This document shows, in pieces, positions 30,916-41,717 of a stretch of 58,080 nt of DNA. The stretch lies in the NCBI GenBank assembly GCA_947455015.1, contig CANGMY010000002.1, positions 1 to 58,080 on the forward strand, in the 5' to 3' direction. Position 1 is the stretch's first letter, and each line of letters begins with the position of its first letter. Source of the DNA: Microthrixaceae bacterium. GTDB taxonomy: Bacteria > Actinomycetota > Acidimicrobiia > Acidimicrobiales > Acidimicrobilacustridaceae. The translations under genes were made by a program, and so were the position numbers. Under the pieces are notes generated by a model. That model searched no databases, was not told the origin of the DNA, and saw only the letters and a list, made by a program, of their open reading frames with translations.

Positions 30916-31810
30916 CGATGAAGTTCACAAAGACGTACGCGCAAGCGATGACAACGACTGCTCCCTGCACAGGGACGTAATCCTGTCCTTGGATTGCGGC
31001 GTAGGTATAGCCACCCAGACCGTTAAGTCCGAAAATAACTTCGAGGATGATTGTTCCTCCGACGAGGCGACCGAAGTTGAGACCAATCACGGTGATGAGC
31101 GAGAACGTCGAAGGTTTGAACGCGTGACCGTAGAGAACACGTCGAGGAGTCATTCCTTTTGCCCGTGCCATCGCAATGAAGTCTTCTTGCATTGTTGCGA
31201 TGAGGTCAGTGCGAAGCAGACGCATGTAAACGGCCATTTCGGCAACTGCAAGACACACCGCCGGAATCGTGAGCGAAGCGAGGCTCGCGATTGGGTCATC
31301 GCTAAAGGCGGTGTAGCCGGTGGCATTGCCAATTTTGAGTGTGACGGGGAAGATCCAAATGAGGAGCATCGCCATAACGAAATTTGGCACCGCCAACAAC
31401 ATGAAGAGCGTGGCGCTTGAGGTGCGGTCAAGGATGCCGCCCGCTCTCTTTGCAGCAGCAAAGGCGAGCGGCACTGCGACGAGTAGCGCAAGGAATTGCG
31501 AATAGAGAAGAAGTTCGATCGTCACTGGCATTCGCTCTGCAAGTGCTTCGGAAACTGGCTGAGCATTTCGCGCCGATGTACCGAGGTCGCCTGTAACTGC
31601 GTTGCCCAGCCATCGCACATAACGCACAGGCATTGGGTCGTCGAGATGGAACTCAGCACGTTTCTGATCAACGCACTCTTGCCCGCCGGCGCCAGCGCAG
31701 AGGCGGGTAGCGGTATCTCCAGGAAGGAGTTCGAGCAGCAAGAACGACAGGAATGTGACGCACAGCAGCACAACGACGAGCTGCACGATTTTCCTGCGGA
31801 CGAATCTCAT
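30857..31810 (-). CDS. Oligopeptide/dipeptide ABC transporter permease (OppB-like)
   Basis: MRFVRRKIVQLVVVLLCVTFLSFLLLELLPGDTA...ARAKGMTPRRVLYGHAFKPS. Confidence 0.92.
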   Translation of the reverse strand: MRFVRRKIVQLVVVLLCVTFLSFLLLELLPGDTATRLCAGAGGQECVDQKRAEFHLDDPMPVRYVRWLGNAVTGDLGTSARNAQPVSEALAERMPVTIELLLYSQFLALLVAVPLAFAAAKRAGGILDRTSSATLFMLLAVPNFVMAMLLIWIFPVTLKIGNATGYTAFSDDPIASLASLTIPAVCLAVAEMAVYMRLLRTDLIATMQEDFIAMARAKGMTPRRVLYGHAFKPSTFSLITVIGLNFGRLVGGTIILEVIFGLNGLGGYTYAAIQGQDYVPVQGAVVVIACAYVFVNFIVDLLYAALDPRIRHARALA

Positions 31811-32037
31811 CGTTGCGCCTCAGTGTGGAATGGGACGGTCAGTTGCGGCATGGGAACGGATCTCAGATTTCGACTCGCGGGGGAGCGACCGCCCCCATGT
31901 GACCTTCGCCACAGACCGGAACCTAGGCAGAACCTACCGACCTGTCAACCATTTAGAGACTAGGCGACCGGTTCGGTGTTCGTGAACTGAGTCAAGTTGC
32001 TGCGTCACGCTCGGTCGAAGATCTTGGCGCTGGGTCC

Positions 32038-32796
32038 TCACCACTGGTCGCGGGACTCGAGAACGCCGCGCAATACGGCAGGGAGGTCAGTCATGATCCC
32101 GTCCACGCCCAGGTCCAGAAGTCGTTTCATCTCGTCCTCATCATCGATGGTCCAAACGTGGACCGGCAGCCCAGCACGATGAGCTCGACGGAGAAAGCGC
32201 CGGTCGACAAGAGGGACCTTTCCCGCATGCGTCGGCACCTGCAAGCAGTTGCCCTCTGGCACCTTTCGGCCAATGCCGAAACTCGAGGCCCGAATGCGGG
32301 CAACCCCCTTCGGGCCCATTGAGGTGCAGATCTCGTTGCCGAACTGCGCTCTGAAGTGTTCAAGCCGTCGGTCGGAAAACGAGCCGAGACAGACGCGGTC
32401 AAGAGTCCTCGTGCGTTGCAGGAGGTCGGCCAGTGGTTCGACGACCTCATCATGCTTCGGATCGATGTTGACCCGGAGGTTCGGCCATGTCAGGAGAAGT
32501 TCTTCGAGGAGGGGAATTGGCGCGATGCCATCGATCCGCGCCTGAGAAACCTCAGACCACGGCAACTCCGAAATGAGGCCGATTCTGTCGGTCACCCGGT
32601 CCAGATGATCGTCGTGAAAGGCGATGACAACGCCGTCAGAGGTGACATGGGCGTCGGTCTCTACATACCGGTACCCCAGTTCAACGGCGTTGGCGAATGC
32701 TTCGATCGAATTTTCGGGCCAATCGCCGGCCCCACCTCGGTGAGCGAAGGCAATCGGTCCGTTGTGTTCAAGGTAGGGGTGAGTGGCGTTCCGCAC
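32038..32796 (-). CDS. Glycerophosphodiester phosphodiesterase
   Basis: AFAHRGGAGDWPENSIEAFANAVELGYRYVETDAHVTSDGVVIAFHDDHLDRVTD; VHVWTIDDEDEMKRLLDLGVDGIMTDLP. Confidence 0.93.
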   Translation of the reverse strand: MRNATHPYLEHNGPIAFAHRGGAGDWPENSIEAFANAVELGYRYVETDAHVTSDGVVIAFHDDHLDRVTDRIGLISELPWSEVSQARIDGIAPIPLLEELLLTWPNLRVNIDPKHDEVVEPLADLLQRTRTLDRVCLGSFSDRRLEHFRAQFGNEICTSMGPKGVARIRASSFGIGRKVPEGNCLQVPTHAGKVPLVDRRFLRRAHRAGLPVHVWTIDDEDEMKRLLDLGVDGIMTDLPAVLRGVLESRDQW

Positions 32797-32864
32797 GCCC
32801 GCACCGTAGACCGCACAGACTCAGAGAGAACGCGAAATCTCACGACGCCGGTACCCTCACCACC

Positions 32865-33644
32865 GTGGGATCGACAGACCGTTTCGCGATTCTTATGGCC
32901 AGCGACGAGCGATTGATCGCTGTTGACGAGGCCGCCTTTGTTCTCGCTTCTCATTTCCATGAGGGCGTTGCTGTCGATGATCGTCTTGCTGAACTTGATC
33001 GCCTTGCGGCCGGCTGCGGACCATCACTCGATGCTCTACTCGATCATGTCTTTACGAATTTGGGATTCCTTGGAAATAGTTGTGGCTACTACGACCAAAA
33101 CAATTCGTGTCTCGATTCGGTAATCGATCGACGTCTCGGAATTCCGATCACCTTGTCGATTGTGTTGATGTCGGTAGGCCGCCGTGTCGGACGACAAATG
33201 AGTGGCATCGGGATGCCAGGTCATTTCCTTACCTTTGATGTCGAATCGGGTGTGTACATCGATGCATTCGATGGTGGCCAGAAACTTGACGAATTTGCCT
33301 GCAAACAATTGTTCACGCAGCTCCATGGCCCTGATGTGCCTTGGCATCCATCAATGCTTTCCCCGATTGGTCCGCGCGGAATTATTCGGCGGATGCTCAA
33401 CAACCTTGCTCAAGTCGCCATGAACGAAAGCGACCACCGTTCACGAATCATCGCCACTCGGCTTCGAAGCCTTCTTCCCGACGCCTCGATTTGGGAGCGA
33501 GCGGAATTGGCCCGGGCCTACGAGGCGTCCGGTGACTTTGAGCGAGCATCGTGCGTCCTTGAAGCCGTCGCGGCTGAGGCTCCGCCCGATGAAGCGAAAG
33601 GCTTTCGGTTCGCTGCGGCCGAGTTGCGAGCGCTTCTGAACTAG
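32865..33644 (+). CDS. SirB1-like transglutaminase/TPR family protein
   Basis: LDHVFTNLGFLGNSCGYYDQNNSCLDSVIDRRLGIPITLSIVLMSVGRRVGRQMSGIGMPGHFLTFD. GTG 32865 or ATG 32895 start. Confidence 0.8.
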   Translation: MGSTDRFAILMASDERLIAVDEAAFVLASHFHEGVAVDDRLAELDRLAAGCGPSLDALLDHVFTNLGFLGNSCGYYDQNNSCLDSVIDRRLGIPITLSIVLMSVGRRVGRQMSGIGMPGHFLTFDVESGVYIDAFDGGQKLDEFACKQLFTQLHGPDVPWHPSMLSPIGPRGIIRRMLNNLAQVAMNESDHRSRIIATRLRSLLPDASIWERAELARAYEASGDFERASCVLEAVAAEAPPDEAKGFRFAAAELRALLN

Positions 33645-33710
33645 GGCTGAACGTCAGGCATTGCGCAAAAGAGTTCCGTTTGCAACGACTATCACCGGTA
33701 GCGTGAGCCT

Positions 33711-35144
33711 ATGACCCGTCGCACGAAGATCATTGCGTCCATTGGCCCAGCCTCCGACGATCCGCGCGTACTGAAGGGTCTCATTCAGTCCGGCATGGAC
33801 ATCGCCCGTATCAATCTTTCGCACGAGTCGCTCGAACTGGCGCTCGAGCGCTACCACCGCATTCGGGCGGTAGCTGCCGAAGTTGGCCGGCCTGTCGGAA
33901 TTCTCGCTGACCTTCCCGGGCCGAAGGTGCGCCTCGGAAAGCTTCCAGGAGACGGCGTCCTGCTCGTCGATGGCCAGGAATTCCTCGTAACTCCCGGTAC
34001 CGACCCAAGCACTGCCGAGGTCTTTCAGGTTGATTACGAAGATTTGCTGACCGATATTCATGAAGGAGACCAGTTGGTCTTCGGTGACGGTGCAGTGCAA
34101 GTGCAGTCGCTCGGCCGTCAGGGCGATCACCTCCGGGTGCGCGTCAATCACGGCGGGCACCTCACCGGTCGCCCAGGAATTCACATCCCCTCGGACCGAT
34201 TGCGTATCGCGACTCCAACGCCGGAGGATCTTCGGTTCCTCGATGCATTCGTCGAGGTGGGCATCGACATGATCGCACTTTCATTCGTACGTTCGGCTCA
34301 CGACGTTCGGCGCGTCGGAACGGAACCCGCGCCTCGCGGTCCAATGGTTGTCGCAAAGATCGAAACCCGAGCAGCGGTGCAGAACTTGGCGTCGATTGTT
34401 GAAGTCGCCGATGCCGTAATGGTCGCTCGTGGCGATCTTGGCTCCGAGTTTCCGATCGAAGAACTACCTCATCTCCAAAAAGAAATCATTCGCCGCTGTA
34501 TCGCTGCCGGTCGACCAGTAATCACCGCGACGCAGATGCTCGAATCAATGATTCATTCACCAAGCCCGACGCGTGCCGAAGCATCAGACGTTGCCAACGC
34601 AGTCTTCGACGGTTCATCGACCGTCATGCTTTCCGGTGAAACGGCGATTGGTGACGATCCCGAACATGTCGTCGACGTCATGTCGCGTATTGCCGCAAGG
34701 GCCGACGAAAAATTCGATTACGCAGGCTGGCCAGCTCTTCTTGCTTCGCTTCAACTTGCGACCGGGGACAGCGCGGAATCTCGTGTCACGAATGCTGTGA
34801 CTTCAGCTGCGCAACGAGCAGCAAGTGAGATCGGCGCCGCTGCAATCCTCTGTATTTCGCAGAGCGGTTTCACCGTTCGATCTGTCGCCCGTTTCCGCCC
34901 GAAGGCAAAGATCCTTGGCTTCTCGTCCGATCCGAGAACGGTCGCCCAGCTCACCATGAGTTGGGGCACAACCCCCTATTTGCTCGAAGCCGCGGGCAAT
35001 GCCGACGAGTTGACTGACGAAGCGATTTCACTCGCGAAGAGAATGGGCGAGATTCACACCGGCGATCTCGTCGTCGTCGTGGGCGGTTCGAGATTCTCGA
35101 AGGGCCGCGTCACCGACACCGTTCGCGTCATCGAAGTTCCGTAG
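33711..35144 (+). CDS. pyk: Pyruvate kinase
   Basis: TRRTKIIASIGPASDDPRVLKGLIQSGMDIARINLSH, VMVARGDLGSEFPIEELPHLQKEIIRRC, TATQMLESMI. Confidence 0.96.
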   Translation: MTRRTKIIASIGPASDDPRVLKGLIQSGMDIARINLSHESLELALERYHRIRAVAAEVGRPVGILADLPGPKVRLGKLPGDGVLLVDGQEFLVTPGTDPSTAEVFQVDYEDLLTDIHEGDQLVFGDGAVQVQSLGRQGDHLRVRVNHGGHLTGRPGIHIPSDRLRIATPTPEDLRFLDAFVEVGIDMIALSFVRSAHDVRRVGTEPAPRGPMVVAKIETRAAVQNLASIVEVADAVMVARGDLGSEFPIEELPHLQKEIIRRCIAAGRPVITATQMLESMIHSPSPTRAEASDVANAVFDGSSTVMLSGETAIGDDPEHVVDVMSRIAARADEKFDYAGWPALLASLQLATGDSAESRVTNAVTSAAQRAASEIGAAAILCISQSGFTVRSVARFRPKAKILGFSSDPRTVAQLTMSWGTTPYLLEAAGNADELTDEAISLAKRMGEIHTGDLVVVVGGSRFSKGRVTDTVRVIEVP

Positions 35145-35148
35145 GTCG

Positions 35149-35931
35149 ATGAAGCGGGAGGTCATCAATGGCCTTCACGTCGGGAGACTCGACCGACCAG
35201 CGATGCCGAGAATTGTTTTCGTGCATGGCGTGATGGATAGGGGCGCCACGTTTCTCAATGTCACGCGTCGGATGAAAAACGAATCGTGGTTGATCTACGA
35301 CCGGCGCGGCTATGGGCGTTCTGAAGCAGTTGATGTGCCGGTATTTCATGATCATGTTGCTGACCTCAAACGATTCATCGAAGTCGAGTCTGGAGGAAGT
35401 CCTGTCGTCCTCGTCGGCCACAGTTTGGGCGGAACGATTGCGCTGTCGGCAGCATCCCAAGCGTCGAACTCGGTTGCTGCAGTAGTTGTACATGAAGCGC
35501 CACTGCCGTGGCTCGACTGGTGGCCGATTCGCGGCGAAGACGGTCGGCGCCTCGAGGATGAATCGTCGGGCGCCGCTGTTCGACGGGTGATGGAGCGCAC
35601 GGCGGGCAAAGGCGTATGGGATTCGCTGCCGGAAGCGGTTCGTGCTCAGCGACTCTCAGAGGGACCCGTGATGGTGTCTGAGCTCGTCACTGCACGTGAG
35701 GGTTGTCCCTTCTCGTCAGATCGATTGTCGATGCCGGTTGTTGTATCGCGAGGATCTACCTCGATTGGTCATCGCGAGCAGGCCCAACAATGGCTCGTTG
35801 ATTTCCTTCCGAACGCCTCGACGGCAACCATCGATGGCGCCGCTCACAATGTGCAAGCTTCACACCCCGATGCGTTTGCGAATTTGTTGCACGACGTCCT
35901 CGAGAGTGTGACGAGCGAGAAATCGTCGTAG
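35149..35931 (+). CDS. Alpha/beta hydrolase
   Basis: IVFVHGVMDRGATF, YDRRGYGRSE, VLVGHSLGGTIAL. Confidence 0.88.
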   Translation: MKREVINGLHVGRLDRPAMPRIVFVHGVMDRGATFLNVTRRMKNESWLIYDRRGYGRSEAVDVPVFHDHVADLKRFIEVESGGSPVVLVGHSLGGTIALSAASQASNSVAAVVVHEAPLPWLDWWPIRGEDGRRLEDESSGAAVRRVMERTAGKGVWDSLPEAVRAQRLSEGPVMVSELVTAREGCPFSSDRLSMPVVVSRGSTSIGHREQAQQWLVDFLPNASTATIDGAAHNVQASHPDAFANLLHDVLESVTSEKSS

Positions 35932-35940
35932 CGTGGTCCC

Positions 35941-36387
35941 GTGACTGAATCTCGACCCGTCAATCTTTCAACCTCTGGTCCGCCTGAGACGGTGCTCCCT
36001 GAAGAACCTGCCGCTTTGCGCCATGCGCTTGAACAAGCGAAGCGGTCGGATTCAAATCGCCTCGAAGCACTAGGGGCAGTGGCAAGCAGCGCTCCGCGAT
36101 CAAGCGCAGCGTGGGCGGCAATGGGGGAGAACGCCGCTTCGACGATCGAGGCCTATGCCTATTTCCGTGTGGGTTATCACCGTGGACTCGACACTCTTCG
36201 GGCCAATGGGTGGCGTGGGTCGGGTTATGTCCGCTGGACACATCTTTCAAACCGAGGATTCCTTTCGAGTCTGAATGGGCTCGCGAAGACAGCGGCAGAG
36301 ATTGGTGAACTCGACGAAGCAGAGCGTTGCGAACTGTTCCTGCGTCAATGCGATCCCACTTGGCCACCGGCTGATCTTTCGAGTTGA
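35941..36387 (+). CDS. DUF3151 domain-containing protein
   Basis: SSAAWAAMGENAASTIEAYAYFRVGYHRGLDTLRANGWRGSGYVRWTHLSNRGFL; GTG start. Confidence 0.8.
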   Translation: MTESRPVNLSTSGPPETVLPEEPAALRHALEQAKRSDSNRLEALGAVASSAPRSSAAWAAMGENAASTIEAYAYFRVGYHRGLDTLRANGWRGSGYVRWTHLSNRGFLSSLNGLAKTAAEIGELDEAERCELFLRQCDPTWPPADLSS

Positions 36388-36390
36388 CCG

Positions 36391-36981
36391 ATGGCGGCGC
36401 TGAATTTCACCGGAGTTGTGCTTACCGGTGGTTTTTCGCGACGAATGGGACAGGACAAGTCACTTCTCGAGGTCAGCGGGACGGTCCTGACATCGATCGT
36501 TGCGACGGCGCTCAGATCGGCGGGTGCTTCGGAGGTCATCGCTGTCGGAGGTGATATCGAAGCGCTGGAAGCGCTTTCGACAATCGACCGAGCGGTCTCA
36601 GACAAGTTTCCGGGCGAGGGGCCCTTGGGTGGAATTCTCACTTCGTTTGAGCAAGCCCAAGATGATGTGGTGGTGGTTCTCGCCTGCGATACACCGCTGG
36701 TCGATGCGGAAACGCCACTCTCCCTCTTGGCTGGACTTTCGTCAGTCAGCGACTGCGCCGTGGCCTACGCGTGTGTCGATGGGCGAGTTCAACCGCTCAC
36801 TGCTGCCTGGAGGCGGAGCATCGCCATCGAGCCAGTACGGGTCGCATTCGAACGGGGAGATCGTGCACCGCGAAGTGTTTTCCCTGCTCTGAAAGTCGTT
36901 GAAGTCACAACGATTTCGCCAGCGGCGGTCGAAGACGTCGATCATCCCGAGGATCTGCAACGCTACGCTGCCGGTTCTTAG
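36391..36981 (+). CDS. mobA: Molybdenum cofactor guanylyltransferase
   Basis: GVVLTGGFSRRMGQDKSLLEVSG, PLGGILTSFEQAQDDVVVVLACDTPLV. Confidence 0.85.
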   Translation: MAALNFTGVVLTGGFSRRMGQDKSLLEVSGTVLTSIVATALRSAGASEVIAVGGDIEALEALSTIDRAVSDKFPGEGPLGGILTSFEQAQDDVVVVLACDTPLVDAETPLSLLAGLSSVSDCAVAYACVDGRVQPLTAAWRRSIAIEPVRVAFERGDRAPRSVFPALKVVEVTTISPAAVEDVDHPEDLQRYAAGS

Positions 36982-37010
36982 AAGCAGCCGACACAGAACG
37001 AGGACAATCG

Positions 37011-37337
37011 GTGAGTTCAGTTCCAGAAATCGATCTCAGCACTCTTGAGGGACTGCTTGGCGAAGGCGCAGCACTCATCGACGTGCGTGAAGAGGATGAA
37101 TACACCGATGGTCATGTGGTCGGGGCACTCCACATTGCTCTCGCGACTGTTCCTGATCGCGTGGCCGAGGTTCCGTCAACGGGTCCTGTCTATGTGATCT
37201 GTGCTCTCGGCGGTCGCAGCGCTCGAGCAGCGGAGTTCCTTCGTGCCCAAGGCATCGACGCAATCAATGTCGCCGGCGGAACGAACGGTTGGATCGACAG
37301 CGGACGTCCCGTTGTGCGCGGCAGCTCAGCGGTCTGA
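37011..37337 (+). CDS. Rhodanese-like domain protein
   Basis: LIDVREEDEYTDGHVVGALHIAL, VYVICALGGRSARAAEFL, NVAGGTNGWIDSGRPV; active-site Cys in CALGGRS. Confidence 0.9.
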   Translation: MSSVPEIDLSTLEGLLGEGAALIDVREEDEYTDGHVVGALHIALATVPDRVAEVPSTGPVYVICALGGRSARAAEFLRAQGIDAINVAGGTNGWIDSGRPVVRGSSAV

Positions 37338-37346
37338 CGGAGACAC

Positions 37347-38513
37347 GTGACCGAACCTCAGTTCCGAATTGTTGACACCGACGCGGAGTTTTCTCGCGTC
37401 ATTGATCTCCTCCGGAGCCAACCGAGTTACGCACTCGATACCGAATTCCACCGAGAGCGCACCTACTTCCCCAAGCTTGCTCTCGTACAGATCGCGTGGC
37501 CTGGCGACCTTGTTTTGGTCGATCCGTTGGCGGTCGATCTTCGACCTTTCGCTGAGATTCTTGAGAGCGAAAGCATTGCGGTCTTGCATGCAGCGGATCA
37601 GGACCTAGAAATACTTGAGTTGACCTGTGGGACGGTTCCTAAGGTCCTGTTCGATACGCAGATCGCCGCTGGTTTTCTCGGATTGAGTACTCCTTCACTT
37701 ACGACGATCTACGAACGGTTTGTCGACTTCAGAGTTGGTAAGGGCGATCGCCTCACCGATTGGTTGCAACGCCCGCTCACCGACGGTCAGCTTGTCTATG
37801 CGGCCAACGACGTTGCCCGCCTTCTTGAGGTCCGCGACCGGATCGTCGAGCAGCTTGATGCTCGAGGTCGACTCTCTTGGGCCTTGGACGAGTGCGAGAT
37901 TCAACGGGTTCGCCTTCGGGGACAACGAAACCCCGAAGATGCATGGCGCCGAATCAAAGAAGCGCGGCAGCTGCGGGGCTCGGCTCGAACGGTCGCTCGT
38001 TCGCTTGCCGCATGGAGAGAGCGCCGGGCTGCGGCACTCGATATCCCCGTTCGCTATGTGCTCTCCGATATTGCCCTCACCGGTATTGCTCAGCGTCCGC
38101 CCAAGGATCGGCGAGATCTTGAGAAGGTCCGAGGCTTTGACCGGGGCACCCGAGACGATGTCGTCAACGAGATCCTCGCTGCGGTGAGGGCCGGCGTCGC
38201 GGACACCACACCGATTTTGGACGACGTGGTTCCTGGGGGAGTTGAGAAGGACCTTCGCCCCGCGATTGCGCTCATCTCGGCGTGGATTGCCCAATTGGCA
38301 CGGGATCTTGAGATTGATGCGTCGCTTTTGGCGACTCGAGGCGATATCGAGGCTTTTCTTCGAGGCGACGAAGGTGCCCGCCTGGCGGAAGGGTGGCGAG
38401 ATGACCTCGCCGGACGGCCAGTCCGAAGCCTTCTCGAAGGTGGCGCCGCCGTTGCTTTTGCGGGAAATGGCGAACTTGTGATCGAAGAACGATCCCGGCG
38501 ACCACTCTCATGA
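37347..38513 (+). CDS. rnd: Ribonuclease D with HRDC domain
   Basis: YALDTEFHRERTYFPKLALVQIAWPG, VLHAADQDLEIL, LTDGQLVYAANDVARLLEV. Confidence 0.9.
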   Translation: MTEPQFRIVDTDAEFSRVIDLLRSQPSYALDTEFHRERTYFPKLALVQIAWPGDLVLVDPLAVDLRPFAEILESESIAVLHAADQDLEILELTCGTVPKVLFDTQIAAGFLGLSTPSLTTIYERFVDFRVGKGDRLTDWLQRPLTDGQLVYAANDVARLLEVRDRIVEQLDARGRLSWALDECEIQRVRLRGQRNPEDAWRRIKEARQLRGSARTVARSLAAWRERRAAALDIPVRYVLSDIALTGIAQRPPKDRRDLEKVRGFDRGTRDDVVNEILAAVRAGVADTTPILDDVVPGGVEKDLRPAIALISAWIAQLARDLEIDASLLATRGDIEAFLRGDEGARLAEGWRDDLAGRPVRSLLEGGAAVAFAGNGELVIEERSRRPLS

Positions 38514-38595
38514 GGAGAAATGGGCCGGAGATGCCACAAGCACCCCTCACGGGCCGATACACTCACACGGCAATCTCACCGACGGGAGTTGGCCG

Positions 38596-38790
38596 TTGAA
38601 AAAGGGTCGACATCGGCGTTTTGAGGAAGCGAGAGCCCTCAAGCGCACCAACGACAATCTTGACGCGATCCTCGATGCTCGCGACGCCGAACCGTGCCCC
38701 GAGTGTGGGGCCGATCCGGGCCACGACCATTCGTCGTGGTGCATGTACGACGCCGAGGCCGAACGCGACGAAAGCGCCTGGCCCTCCTGA
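38596..38790 (+). CDS. Small hypothetical protein with Cys/His cluster
   Basis: TTG start; CPECGADPGHDHSSWCMY; sits between rnd and typA. Confidence 0.55.
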   Translation: MKKGRHRRFEEARALKRTNDNLDAILDARDAEPCPECGADPGHDHSSWCMYDAEAERDESAWPS

Positions 38791-38834
38791 ACTTCCATCG
38801 GTCCATCACCGGTGGACCGAACTGAAAGACACTC

Positions 38835-40667
<1,833 letters not shown>

Positions 40668-40670
40668 GCG

Positions 40671-41438
40671 TTACTCAGCGCTTGCCGCTGCACGCTTCAC
40701 TGAAGGATGTGGCAGGAAAACCTGCGTACCGCGTTGTTCGATCAAATCGACGATGCGGTCGTACGCGCCTTGTCCGACGAGGGCAACGATTTCATCTTTG
40801 CTCGAGACATAGACGGGTACATCGCCGACGAATGCTCGGGGATCTTCGGTGCACCACCAATGGAAATCGTCGCCACCTTCGCCCCAATCCCGACGCTTCC
40901 ATTCGCGCAGAATGTTGGTCTCGTACTCGTTGTCGTCGATGTGGAAATCGAGCCGTACCGGAACCTGCCAGCAGACTTCGGGCTTCCAGTCGATGAAATT
41001 CTCGCCGCGAGATTCCGCCGCAGTATGGAAGGCGCAGCCCGCGCCGCCAGGGAAACCGGGTCGGTTCAAGAAAATGCAGGCGCCTTCATGGCGGCGTGTC
41101 ACCCAATCGCCATGATCTTTATGGATCGGGCCACCAAGCGACGCGGCAACCTCTTTGAACTGCCATTCGTCGTCACGCAGACGCGGAAAGACTTCAGCGA
41201 CGCGTTTGCGGTCGTCTTTGTCTGAGAAATGGGCGCCATGGGAGCAACAGCCAAGCATCTTGCTCGCATCGGGTTCTTCCTCGATACCGAGACAGCCATC
41301 GCCGTAGATGCACTTCCAATTACTGGTGAGCCATGTGACATCAAAGGTGTACGTCTCGCCATCGAGATCGAATGAGATCCACTCGTGGACATCATCGTCA
41401 CTGATTTCGCTTCGTTGCCCAGCCATGGATTGATCCAT
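40671..41438 (-). CDS. Cysteine-rich protein of unknown function
   Basis: 255 aa with WKCIYGDGCLGI, LGCCSHGAHFSD, CIFLNRPGFPGGAGCAFHTAAESRGENFIDWKPEVCWQ; possible metal or Fe-S cluster ligands. Confidence 0.75.
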   Translation of the reverse strand: MDQSMAGQRSEISDDDVHEWISFDLDGETYTFDVTWLTSNWKCIYGDGCLGIEEEPDASKMLGCCSHGAHFSDKDDRKRVAEVFPRLRDDEWQFKEVAASLGGPIHKDHGDWVTRRHEGACIFLNRPGFPGGAGCAFHTAAESRGENFIDWKPEVCWQVPVRLDFHIDDNEYETNILREWKRRDWGEGGDDFHWWCTEDPRAFVGDVPVYVSSKDEIVALVGQGAYDRIVDLIEQRGTQVFLPHPSVKRAAASAE

Positions 41439-41512
41439 TCAGTTCATTGGAATGAGGATGAGCGAAACCCTAGTTGCTGACTCTGTCGCATTCGGTGAGT
41501 AAGTATGTCGTC

Positions 41513-41716
41513 ATGTCCGGAGAATTCGACGAGATCCGTCAACGCCTCGAATCGATCGCCGAGGAACTGGCCGACCTCGCAATTGTTCGATTGCGAGAAT
41601 CAATCGACGCTGGGGGACACGAACTCCCAGTCGACGAGAAACGGTTAACGAGGGCTCGTCGTGCAGTCGAAAAAGCGATCGGACTGCTGAGCGAACCCGA
41701 CGATACGTTGGACTAA
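41513..41716 (+). CDS. Small helical hypothetical protein
   Basis: MSGEFDEIRQRLESIAEELADLAIVRLRESIDAGGHELPVDEKRLTRARRAVEKAIGLL. Confidence 0.6.
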   Translation: MSGEFDEIRQRLESIAEELADLAIVRLRESIDAGGHELPVDEKRLTRARRAVEKAIGLLSEPDDTLD

Positions 41717-41717
41717 C

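Noticed and set aside
29758-31420. Plus-strand ORFs of 241 and 218 aa across oppD/oppC/oppB
   Set aside because: Antisense to confident transporter genes; highly charged shadow products.
31876-31896. GGGGG-AGCGACCG-CCCCC in the gap upstream of oppB
   Set aside because: Five G:C pairs with an 8-nt loop can occur by chance; no further support.
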